Part shown: in pieces, positions 1-10,900 of the stretch
Layout of the letters: each line of letters starts with the position of its first letter
How positions within the stretch are numbered: the stretch's first letter is position 1
NCBI GenBank assembly: GCA_951812925.1
Contig: OX638370.1
Location: forward strand, 41,791,948-41,855,947
Direction: 5' to 3'
Source: Calliopum simillimum
Lineage: Eukaryota > Arthropoda > Insecta > Diptera > Lauxaniidae
Length of the DNA stretch: 64,000 nucleotides
Program-made: the position numbers and the translations under genes
The notes under the pieces: generated by a model
Database searches by the model: none
The model's input: the letters and a program-made list of their open reading frames with translations, nothing else
Told to the model about the DNA's origin: nothing

Positions 1-738
1 TGTTTTTTTCTTCATAAGAAAGATACTTTTTATATTTGGTGGAGTAATGGATACTGTATTGCAGATTTCATTAAAAGTCTTCTGAAGATCCTCTCCATCA
101 CAAAAAGGGACCCCAGTGATGTTAATGTCACATGAAACAGAAGAATTTTCTTGCCGGGCAATCTGAGATTTGAGCGTAACGATCTCAGCTTTGAGAGAAA
201 CGATATCAGTTTCGGTTTTCTCTAAAACAGCTACTCGTTCAGTGACGTCCTGGAGTTCTTTTTTCATTTCAGCCACGTTTTGTTGCAACTCTTTCAATAT
301 TCTTTCCTCACTTTCTTTTATAGCTATCGTGAGCTTTTCAGCCACTTGAGAGATGAGTACTTCACTATGTTTGAGAAGGCGCGCTACCAGCGTTTCGTTC
401 TGTTTCTCAATTAAATTGGAAAGAGATGATGAAGCGTCTTGATCACCCTGTTGTGCATCGTCACAGCTTACTATTGGAAGCTCACCTCGCAGATTTGCAT
501 TTTGAGTAGACATTTCTGCTCCTTTTGCGACATTTTCATTTTCACAGCATTCAATTTGATGCTCATCTTGAAGATTTGCGTTTGGAATAGAATCTTCTGC
601 TACTTTTGCGACTTTTTCAATTTTTCCTGCTTTTTCATATATCTGGCGACGACTCGACGTATCCCTATACTTAATTCGAGCCAAGGTTTCTCTAAGCTTA
701 ACCGCTGATGGTGATGACATGATGCCGTTTGCTGCCAT
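1..738 (-). CDS. Partial LINE ORF1-like coiled-coil protein, runs off the window
   Basis: An uninterrupted 246-codon reading frame starts at an ATG at 736-738 and is still open at base 1. The first ~100 residues are polar. A long heptad-like region rich in Glu, Lys, Leu and Gln follows (about residues 105-205) and predicts a coiled coil. The end resembles the start of the RNA-binding fold of CR1/L1-type ORF1 proteins: an 'ITGVPFCDGEDLQ' stretch, then 'NEICNTVSITPPN'. That architecture is typical of non-LTR retrotransposon ORF1, the RNA chaperone that coats the element RNA. Assignment rests on architecture and on the repeat-rich context, not on an alignment. A host coiled-coil gene is the alternative. 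No zinc knuckle is visible in the part present. Confidence 0.55.
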   Translation of the reverse strand, partial: MAANGIMSSPSAVKLRETLARIKYRDTSSRRQIYEKAGKIEKVAKVAEDSIPNANLQDEHQIECCENENVAKGAEMSTQNANLRGELPIVSCDDAQQGDQDASSSLSNLIEKQNETLVARLLKHSEVLISQVAEKLTIAIKESEERILKELQQNVAEMKKELQDVTERVAVLEKTETDIVSLKAEIVTLKSQIARQENSSVSCDINITGVPFCDGEDLQKTFNEICNTVSITPPNIKSIFLMKKKT

Positions 739-3244
739 TATGTGAACTAGACTTAAAACTTAATAAACAGCCCTTGTATCAGTCAGTACGACTAATGAAA
801 ACTAGATGGCGCTGGTAACAGTAAAGAAAACAGATGACTTTGACAGATTGCGCCTGTTGCTTTATTTTAAGTTTCGTTGTTTTGTAAAACCAGTTTGTTC
901 ACTTCTCTTAAATGTCGAATTAATTTTACTAAATTTCAGCTGTATTTGTTTTGTTCCTTATACAAAACGTTCCACTCGCCAGTTTTCAACAATTTTTATA
1001 TATTATTTTTGTTAAATATTTGCTTGGAGCTTTATATTCACGTAAGTTTTTCTATTCACTATTTGCGCCAACCCTTGCAGTTGACAATTAGCACAAAATT
1101 TATGTTTTATTTGCTATGTTCAAGCTTTAAAATTTACTTTTCCTGAGGACGAAAAACTATCAACCGTCTTTAACTCGTTGGTGCATACAAGATGTATGTG
1201 TGAAATTTTAAAAACGGAAGTTGGCTTAAATACGCGCCTGTATAGGTATCGATAACCATGTTGCATGCCGCGAATAGGTCGGATTGTGGCTTCGCTTTAA
1301 TTTTGAACCAAATTTTTGAGCGCATAGAATTATGCTAAAATTTTTTTTTTTTTTGCGGCATTGAGTTGCATAGTGCTGGTACTTTCAACAACTAATACAC
1401 TCAAAGAGTAAAGTAAATTTTTGGTGGTTATTTAATTTTTATTTTTCGATTGATTTCGACGATTTTTGTTTGCGAATTTTCATGGTATCGGTTTTATTTA
1501 TTTTGATGATTTTGTTTTTGAATTCGAATTTGAATATTTTTTTTTGTACACCGGCTGAACCGGACGTAGCGGGTCGTTCCTCCCCTGAGGATTTAAATTG
1601 AGCTAGCCGATGGCTGCGTTCGGGTATTTCTACAGGTTTCATTAGGCATCAGAGAAATTATGTTTTCTGTTGTTGTGAGTGTGCCATGATGGTGCACTGG
1701 GAAAAATTTAATTTGAAAACCAAAAGAGACGAAAAAAAAAAGGTCGCGTGTTACACTGCAGAAAAGTAAAAAAAGAAACAACAATATGATTTTGACAAAC
1801 AAATGACTTCAACGCAACGCTCTTTATTTCGGTATGGCGCTTGACGCTTTTGTGTAACGTTAAATAACGCAACGCCTGACGTTCCAATTTAGGTATGGCA
1901 GTTACCGAGAATGAATCTTGTGAGAATTCAAAAATTGGCATTCTCACCGTTAGCATGGATTGAAGAAAACGCAATTTTGCTAGCATCTATTCTAAATCGA
2001 ATCGAGAATGCATTCTCGACTTCAGGGCCGTGCGCAGGATTTGCTCCTGGGGAGGGTTTTCATAAAAAAAAAACGTAGAGAAAACTATTAACAAAATTTA
2101 TGTATATAAATTGGAATATACATAGTTATCGTTAGCTTAATGAGAAACTGTGCTAAGTACATTTCCGGGTCAAAATTACTTTTGTATGCCATTCAAAAGG
2201 TAATAAAACGACCCATAAGAAGCGTAAAATAAGTAAACATCAAAATAACATGTTTAAAAGGTAAAAATTAAAAGTAATAAAAAGTGCTGAGTCCAAAATT
2301 TTTCCATTTTTAATAATACAAATTTTTTTTTTACTTTGTTTATGAAATTAAGTCGATTGCACTAACTCTGGTCACGAAAGCGCATTAAGTCCTGGTGTTT
2401 TAATAAAAACATTTTGAGCTATCTATCACTCAGGCTAGTTTGCATTACGGTTTTTGAGAATTAGAATAAATTTTAAAGTTGGAAAGTAGTTTTGCAAGCA
2501 AACCAAAACAAAGTTAGTAATTTTCTCCCTAATAAATAGATTAATTCAATGAAAATATGTATTGCTTTAAATCATTTTTCATGTCTAATTGCTTTTAGGC
2601 TTTGTTGTCTTTTTTGTAAGATTTTTTTTTTTCGGTTTTAGATAACATCGATTAATGAAGAATATATTGGTTTTAATGAATATTACCATAGCTTGGTAAC
2701 ATACGGATTCAAAAATGATTACAAACTAAGTCCAAGATACGACAAAAACGAGGCCGAGCTCGGTTTTACCTCGATATCGTTCCATTCAAGGTTTTTAAGC
2801 AAAGTTGTTCACTGGGGTTCAAATATACAGAAAAAGTTATTTTTTTTAAATTGGTCAATGAGCTAATCGATTTTCAGGGTCGAATTTCAGTAACTAAATG
2901 GCCCTTACCTACATTGTTTTTGTATATAAAAGTTTGACAAAAATCAACTAAAAACTGAGTATGCAGTTAGTTTTCCGTTTATTTGTAGATTCAATAATTG
3001 TATTTTTGAAAATTCTAGCTGATCGAATTAACGAAATATTATATTTTTTGGAATTTTTTGGTGAAGAAAATAAAAATGAATTTTTGCGTTTTTTTTAGAA
3101 AAGTAACAAACAAAAACAAAAAAAAAAAAATCATTTTCAATGTAAGCTTCGATGTTGAATCCGGCCTTAGAATTGCTATATCTTGTATGGTTTTCGAGAA
3201 ATCTTAACCTAAAAGTTTTGTTTTTCCATATTTTTTAGGTTATC
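739..3244. other. AT-rich stretch with no recognised gene
   Basis: No open frame here looks like a protein. The short open frames lie in AT-rich or homopolymer-rich DNA. The only recurring element is at about 3110-3240, where a piece resembles the 'AACCTAAAAGTTC' foldback family also found near 20.9, 40.4 and 55.7 kb. Bases 739-790 may be the 5' UTR of the LINE ORF1 that begins at 738. Confidence 0.5.
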
Positions 3245-3481
3245 AGGCATGTTCTGAAATCCGATTCTCTTCGGAAACGGAATGAAAGCAATCTTCAAGT
3301 GCTCTACATTGCTACAAATAAGATGGAATCGGATTTGCATTTCAACAAATAAAATATGATAATGGTGCCTTTTCGATTTAACGATACATAAATCCGATGT
3401 GGCGTTACTTATCGAAATGTGGAGCTCTTAAAGATTGCTTTCATTACGTTTCCGAAGTGAATCGGATTTCAGAACATGCCT
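3245..3481. repeat. MITE family A, copy 1 (inverted-repeat element)
   Basis: The termini AGGCATGTTCTGAAATCC and GGATTTCAGAACATGCCT-type ends form an inverted repeat of more than 40 bp around a 237-bp non-coding body. A second copy with the same ends and similar size is at 62691-62916, so this is a mobile family rather than a chance palindrome. No transposase frame is inside. The superfamily cannot be assigned because I see no clear target duplication. Confidence 0.8.
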
Positions 3482-4019
3482 GTATATAACAAAACATGGA
3501 AATCTTTAGCCACAAAACCTGATAACGCAGCTTGAAGCCCCAGTCTTTAATTTCAAAAATCCGAATCTAGCAACCAATTTTTTCTATCATGTCTGAGATC
3601 CGAGTAATCCTGGATTTAAAGTGCAGAAAAAGCAATTTACAGACATATGGCGTTCACCCAGGTATGATTGATTCCGCTCTGAAAATTTTGATGTAAATCT
3701 TGTCGACCACGCACCAAAAAAGTGGACTAACTTCTTGAAAAAGTGGAGGAATACCGACACATAATCTGAGTGAAAAAAATCTTACTGAACGCATTTCAGT
3801 ATGTGAACCTCTTCTGAATCGAAATGATCTCGAACAATTTTTGCACAGATTGGTTAGGCACTAGTGACTATAAATGGATAACGTATGATAGTAATGTGCG
3901 AAAAAAATCATGGTCAAAACGAGGTGAGCCTGCCCAAATCGTCGCAAAGCCGGAGATAACGATTTAATTGAAAATGTTAATATCTCTTTGAGTAATTTGC
4001 CTTGGGATAGTTATCACCA
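3482..4019. other. No gene or repeat recognised
   Basis: AT-rich sequence between two repeats. I see no open frame, RNA gene or inverted repeat that I can support. Confidence 0.4.
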
Positions 4020-4380
4020 GTACCTGGAGACCGATCCCTGCTCGATCAACAATCTGATCTTATTATTTTAGTCGATGTTTTTATACATAGCTATTTTTTG
4101 TTATGAAATTCGTACCTTTTCACCTCCAATGTTTATGCTTCCAAAATGATAAATTTACCGATGAGAATAGTAATAAGAAAAAATCGAATGGAAAATATTG
4201 AATGGTATGGAAAAATATCAAGAACTCCAAATTTTTTTGGTGAAATAGAATGCCCTAAAATAAATAAATGGGATATGTCACGCACCCAAAATATTTCGTC
4301 TCTTGTATCGGGGCTTAAATATCTTACCTTCAAAGGATCATAGCTCGGAAAGTAAGATACCTAATGGAAAAGTCCGCAAA
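4020..4380 (+). repeat. Dispersed repeat D, copy 1
   Basis: This block begins GTACCTGGAGACCGATCC and recurs in the same orientation at 47866-48212 with clear, gapped similarity over about 340 bp. Shared landmarks are the CTTATTATTTTAGTCGAT segment, the ACCGATGAGAATA segment and the ATAAATAAATGGGATATG segment. It has no coding potential and no visible terminal inverted repeats. Its class is unknown. Confidence 0.7.
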
Positions 4381-5289
4381 GATATTTTGATAAGGAAGAG
4401 TTTGGCTGTTCGATGTCCGTGGGCCCACGCACAAAAAAATGATTTATGACCACTAGGGCTGTTCAAAAAAAAATTTTTTTTCGAATTTCTTAGATATACT
4501 TTGACATCACGTTCTACATCATGAAAGAATATCCCATTAATTTTTTCAGATTTTTAAATGCATTTTTAAAAGTGGCTCGAAGCAAAAATATATTTTTATT
4601 ATTTTTTTTTTTAGCATTAATTATAAAATGTTGTCAAACAATTTGAAAATTTTGTCTTAGAGTAACTTAAAACACTCATTTTATGTGTTTTTTAATGAAC
4701 TTTAAAACCAACGTTGTAATTTTGACAAAAAAAAAATTTTACAACTCTTAAAAAACGAAAAACTGCTTTAAAAGGCGAAATTTAACGGTTTTTCAAAGAA
4801 AAAAGTCATAAGCAATAGAGCAAATTTGATTTCGGATTCGGAATCAGAGCAAATTAAGACTTCGGAATTTCGGTTTGGTAAAAATAACCCAACTTTTATG
4901 TTTGCTTGTGCGCTAGTGGAAGACCAAAATGAAAAAAATCAATAAAAAGTCCAATAAAAAACGGAATGCTCTTAGGATTTTAAAATTTTTTGTTGAAAAC
5001 ATGTCTAAATATGATGTTGAACAAAATCCAGGAAAAAAATTTAGGGCACTTGAAACTTTTTTTGTAAATCGCCAAAAGACTGGCGTGATGTATGTAGTTG
5101 AAAAAGTATGAAGTTTCACTACGTGTAACAAATTTTATTTAAATATATATAACATCATAGTGTTGATGCCATTATATTTTATGAAATATTCAAATCAAAA
5201 CAAAATTGGAATGAAATCGAAATTCAATTTTCATCCCTGTCTACAGCCAATTTTACCTGAAACAACATAAGCAAGTTTCAGCTACTATG
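4381..5289. other. AT-rich spacer, nothing recognised
   Basis: The sequence is A/T-rich with homopolymer runs. A 60-72 codon open frame exists on both strands near 4913-5131, but it is lysine- or phenylalanine-rich and has no recognisable domain, so it is not called. Confidence 0.4.
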
Positions 5290-6311
5290 CACAGTGGTCC
5301 GAAAGGTCAATCTAGATGGAATAAAGTCAATTTTCTAGTTTTTCAAAAGCATGAAACTTTTTCACTAGTTGATTGAGAATTGACCACAGTTCATAACGGT
5401 ATATTGTTTGTTTACATTTACGTACTATTTTTGTTGCTATGTTGATCGAAACATGAGCAATTGCATTGATACAGTTATTACAAGACCACAGACTATTTTT
5501 AGCAGCATTTTTGAAGAGTTCGTGTAAATGAACTAGAAAACTTTTTTAAATTATTGTTTTTTTCCTGAATTAAGTCATGTATGAATTAATTTTACTGTAA
5601 ATATGTGTTCAATTAAAATATTTTTTGGGGAGAAAAAATTAATGTAAAAAGTGTATTGTTTTTGTACTACTTTTTTGTGTAGCCCAAAGTTTAGTTAAAC
5701 TTTTAACTACCCAGATTGATCGATATTGCAAAACTATTTATGTTTCTCTTATTTATAAATTGTCATGTAAATAATGAAGAAAAAATTAGCTGCCCCTAGG
5801 TGCCCCTTCAATTTTTATTGCATTTTTAGGTTACACACCTATTACACGGAAATAGCTTTATAATGGGTAATTTAACAAGAAGCGAGGAAAGCAGATGTTT
5901 GAAAGTTATTCAGGTAGATTGTAATTGTTTGTGTTAACCATCTGATGCTTTGTTATAATGATGATTAAGTAAATAAAAAATAATTTTTTAATTTTAAAAC
6001 TTTTTTTTTTTTTTCACTAAACTTCAAATCAGTGAAAAAACGAAGAAGTCATGTGCCACACCCATTTGGCGTACACCGTTAATTTTGATGTAAAGTACTG
6101 TTTCCATAATAAAGTAAAACCCTAAAAACTCGGGTCTCTACCTACTACCATGTAGAAGTTGCGCCAAGCCCACTTGACGTATACCGCCCATTTTTATTGT
6201 GAAGTACCCTTTCTATAATATATTTCATTGCTGAAAATTTCAGGCCTCTAGCTGCTTCCAAACAGGAGTTATGACTTTATTCCATCTAGATTAGCCTTTC
6301 GGACCACTGTG
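5290..6311. mobile_element. Non-autonomous TIR transposon, CACAGTG ends
   Basis: The ends are inverted repeats of about 41 bp that begin CACAGTGGTCCGAAAGG and differ at only two positions. The 1022-bp body has no transposase. The flanking five bases are CTATG on the left and GTATG on the right, a 4-of-5 match that could be a target duplication. CAC-type ends with short duplications occur in Transib and CMC (CACTA/Chapaev) elements. The superfamily is therefore inference; the inverted repeat itself is plain. Confidence 0.75.
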
Positions 6312-6509
6312 GTATGGCGCCTTAATAAGCTTGCAATTGTTATTTGTAAAAATAGACTACGATGCACTAGATATTTTCTAGTACCTGTGGTTTTTTTATC
6401 TCTTATTTCAATTTCAAAAAATGAATTTATGCCTACTTTGTATACCAAGTCATCCGTGCGACGAGTCTAAAGCAAAACTTTTGAAACCTCAAAATTTGAT
6501 CGGAATTTA

Positions 6510-7639
6510 AACACCAGTCGATTCCACAAAATTTATCAACAGCACCTCAAACTCGCTGACCATCAATATGGCTTCAGACAGATCCACAGCACCACCACTG
6601 CCCTGGCCGAGATCACTTCTTTTATTATAGAGGTGCTTAGTTGTAAAAGGCCACATCAGCGAACGATTGCATTGGCTCTTTACCTTTTAAAGGCTTTTTG
6701 ATCATAATATCCTCCTTGCGGATCTTCAAAACACGACCCCCCCCTTTCAGTACCAAAAGGTTTCTAACAGCCTATTTACATGGTAAGATGGGCGTGCCGC
6801 AAGGGGATGTGCTTTCACCTCTTCTTTTTTATTTCTATCTTTCTACCATCCCACCCACTCCGTCCGATTGTTGCATCAGCAAAAACAATTTCGGAAGCCG
6901 AGCAGAGTATCAATGCGTATCTAAGTACTGTTAAGCAGTTTTCCGATAACCGAAGGCTGCAACTTGCAACGAAAAAATCCTCTGCAACGCTCATCACTCC
7001 ATGAACTAGCGAGATTAATAAAACCTTCAATATCCATTTGAACAACGACCAAATACCTACCGTTAAGTTTCCGAAAATCCTCGGGGTGACACTGGATAAC
7101 CTGTACAAATTTTCCAGGCACGCAAGTGAGGTTTGCCCCAAATTGAGCAAGAGAAATAGTGTGCTGAGTACCATTGCCGGTACCTCATGGGGAAAGGACA
7201 TGGATTCCTTGATCGAAACAAATAAAGCGATCGGGCGATCCATTTTAAACTACGCCGCCCCCATCTGGTCCCCGGTACTCAGCAACACGCAGTGGAGCAG
7301 CCTCTAGTCTAGAAAAAACAGTGCCTTGCTTATAGCTACCGATTGTCACCTCATGTCCGATCCAGACCACCTGCATGATGGACAGAGCTCCTTTAAGTCA
7401 GGCCACATAGCACCCTCATAACACCGCAGTTCCTGCTGATCTGCCACAATCCGGAACATCCTTCTTATCGGGTTGTCAGCAAGCCAACACCGCACAAGTG
7501 AATTAGGGTGAATTTCTTGTGTTATAGGGAGTTCATGTCTGACTCCTGGGACCCTGAACCTGTCCGCGATGCTCTCAATGATCTGCATTGCCACTTTGCC
7601 AGTGCGGCTGTTGAATCAATGACACTCAATAACCGCCCT
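6510..7639 (+). mobile_element. Jockey-type LINE ORF2 fragment, upstream part (degenerate)
   Basis: Plus-strand reading frames, broken by stops and frameshifts, give reverse transcriptase pieces in the order expected for a Jockey-clade ORF2. First comes 'HQYGFRQIHSTTTALAE' near 6560, then a GVPQGDVLSPLLF-type motif near 6790-6830. A 'KFPKILGVTLD' segment follows near 7068, then 'KAIGRSILNYAAPIWSPV' near 7225-7275. The YxDD motif is not recovered. The frame continues beyond the Ty3/gypsy insertion at 12638, so the two pieces are one element split by a later insertion. It is a pseudogene. Confidence 0.8.
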
Positions 7640-7644
7640 CCAGT

Positions 7645-7847
7645 TGTAATGCGCAAGGGTAATATATTTAGATAAAAATAAAATACTTTATTTTGATATT
7701 ACAAGCAACACAAAGTTTATTCATTCTTCACATATCAACGGCCATAGAACAACTGAACTGTAACTTAAATTGTATGTATACTCAAGCGTCGTAAGTGAGA
7801 AGTCGCACCTACAAAATATTAAGGTAGCGTCACACAACATTATTACA
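7645..7847 (-). repeat. 3' LTR of the Ty3/gypsy element
   Basis: This is a 203-bp LTR starting TGTAATGCGC and ending CATTATTACA on the plus strand, so it has the TG...CA ends and a short TGTAAT/ATTACA inverted repeat. It is identical to the partner at 12430-12632 except for one base. The A-rich stretch just outside it (about 7848-7885, read on the minus strand) is the likely polypurine tract region. Confidence 0.95.
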
Positions 7848-7977
7848 TGCTTTTTTAATTAATTTTTTTTTTTTTTTTTTTTAAATAAACTCTGATACTA
7901 GTAATTAACAAACAAAAATAATACATTGATACTAATAACTAAAAATACAAAAAAAATATTAAGTAATAAGATTCAAA

Positions 7978-10900
7978 CTATTGACACTCATGCTCAATCC
8001 ATTCGCCGTATCTGTTTGGTGGTTTACTCGTTCGCCCACTTCGCGTACGATAAGGCTCAGAAACTGGCTGATTGGATTTCACACTTGTATCCACCGGCTC
8101 CACAGGTAATTCTAAATCACCAGCTTCGGCGATTTGTTCTGACTCATCAAAATCAATTGCATCATAAAATAAAGATGAACGAGTGGAATTCATTGATTCA
8201 TTGAGTTCAGCCGGTGTTTTTGAAGTAGCATCACCACTCATAGGTGGATGAGCTGGCGTCAATTGTTGCGACACAACTGGCGCATTATTTGAGTTTGGGT
8301 TCCTAAATGGTACGATTTGAATTTCCTTAAATCTAATATTATCAGTGAGATTATCAATGTCATTCGTATTGAGAATATTTTCTTCAAAAAGCAACTCACT
8401 AGCACTAAAATCATTAATATTAGTCTTAGCAATAAATCGACGATTACGTCGAAAATGATTATTAAATTGATCTAAAATGTGATATGACCGACCATTTACA
8501 TTAGCAACTATTTTTCCGTGGTGCCATTCTTTACCAGTTTTCTTAAAAATTACTCTATCACCTATTGACAATATTGGTAGCGATCTAGCAGTGCGATTAT
8601 AATAATATTTTTGCCTTTCTTTTTTTTTATTAATTTTTTCTTGAATTTTCTTTTCATCAATATTATTTCGAACAAGCGAGTTGGCAACAATCGGAAGTCG
8701 TGTTTTAATTAGACGACCAAAAAATAGTTCAGATGGAGTTAATCCCATGCTAGCCACCGGAGTCGTATTATATTCCAGGATGTGGTACTGGTAAAGGTCG
8801 ATTTCGTTGCTCTCATAGCAGCGTTTTAAAATGTTCTTAGCAATAGCTACCCCTTTTTCCGCCATGCCATTACTTTGTGGATATCTTGGGCTAGAGAATA
8901 TGAATCGAATATTAGTGACATTTGCGTATTTTTCAAATTCGCGCGAGCCAAACGGACTGTTATCACACTTGATTTCTGATGGATAGCCGATACGAGTGAA
9001 TATCCTTTCAATGACTGCGATGATTTGCCCAGATGACTTTCCATTGAGTCTTTCAGCGATCAAAAATCCAGAATATGCATCAATAATTGATATGAAATCC
9101 TTGCCAGCATATTCGAACAAATCAATCGATACTTTGTGGAATGGGTACTGAGAATTTGTTTCCTGTACCAACGGCTCCTTTTGTTGATTTCTCTTGAACT
9201 TTTCACATGTGGCACAGTTAGACACCAGTTCAGTAAGCTGCTTAGCCATTAGTGGCCAAAAATAGTGAGATCGTGCGCGTGCCAACGTTTTTTCAATGCC
9301 AAGATGTGATGCATGAAGCCATATACAAAGTTTTGGTTGTAATTCCGTGGGAATTACCAATTTGTGGTTCTTGAACAAAAGACCATTTTCGAAATGTAGT
9401 TCATTCCGATACTTATGAAAAACTTGGCTCACGTTATCAAGTTGATGATATGATGGCCAGCCGTTTTCAACGTATGAGCAAATTCGCCCATATTTTTCAT
9501 CACGACTGATAATTTCCAAATATAATTTGTAATTTTCTTCCGATAAACACACTTGACGCGTGACACTGTGAATAACTCCAGTTAGTTCAGTGAATTCTTC
9601 CTCCTCAGGCAGCTGAGCACGTGACAAGCAATCAGCAACCAGCATTTCTTTTCCTGGCGTATACACGATCGTCATTTTTGGATATTTCAGTAGGAACATA
9701 AACATTCTCTGCAGTCGTGGTGTCACATCATCAATGTCACGTCTTACCAGTGTTTCCAAGGGTTTATGATCACTTTGCATAGTAAAATCTCTGCTGTACA
9801 AATAGTAGTGAAATCGTTGACATGCAAATACAATGGCCAACAATTCCTTCTCTATTTGAGCCCATTTTTGTTCACATTTTGTCAGTGTGCGTGACGCGTA
9901 CGCCACAGGCTGCCCATTTTGCATCAATACACAACCAACACCATCTTTTGATGCATCCGTTTGCACTACAATAGGTTTTGTTTTGTCATAGACAGCCAGA
10001 ACTGGTTGCGAGGTGATGATTTTCAATAACCCGCTCAGTTCACGCTGATGATTTTCGTTCCAATTCCATTCAGTATCCTTATTTGTTAGTTTTCGTAGAT
10101 CAGCCGTTTGTTTTGATAGATTCGGAATATATTTACCCAAGTATTTGAATAGTCCGAGCAAACGTAAAACATCTGTTTTGTTTTTAGGCTGAGGCATCTC
10201 TAAAATTGCTCGTATATGTTTGTTGTCTGGTTTAATCTTTCCTTCAGCGATAATACTTCCCATGAATTTAATTTCATTAGTACGGTATTGGATTTTATCC
10301 GGATTGAATTTAATGTTATTTTGACGTGCACGCTCAAGAACTTTTATAAGGATTTTGTCATGTTCCTCCTCATTTTCTGCCTGAATCGCCATATCATCAA
10401 AGTAAATAATCAAACCACCGATGTCACCAAACATTTGTATCATTTTCTTTTGAAACATTTCCGGCACGCAATTAAGACCAAATGGAACACGATTAAACTT
10501 GTAACGACCTGATGGGGTCATGAAAGTCGTCAGATCGGAGCTGCTTTCATCTAGTTCCATATGCCAGAAACCATTGCTTAAATCCAAAACAGTGAACACT
10601 CTTTTGTTCGCAAGTCCACTTGTAACGTCATCTATCGTTGGAATCAAAAAATGTTCACGCCTAATGCACGCATTTAATGGCTTAGGATCCAAACAAATGC
10701 GAATTTTTCCGTTTGGCTTTTCGACAATTTGAAGATTATTTACCCAGTCAGTTGGATAGTCAACTGGTGTTATGATGTTTTCTTGCACCATCTCCTCAAG
10801 ACTTATCTTTAATCTGTCCACTAATGCCAGTGGAATACGCTTCTTATAGTGCAAAGCTGGCACTGCATTATCCTTAAGCTGTATAGAACATTTACCTGGA

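Noticed and set aside
4913..5131. Overlapping 60-72 codon open frames on both strands
   Set aside because: Low-complexity Lys- or Phe-rich translations in AT-rich DNA with no conserved motif.
5290..6311. A RAG recombination signal pair
   Set aside because: Only the heptamer matches. I see no nonamer at 12- or 23-bp spacing, so the resemblance is to transposon ends only.
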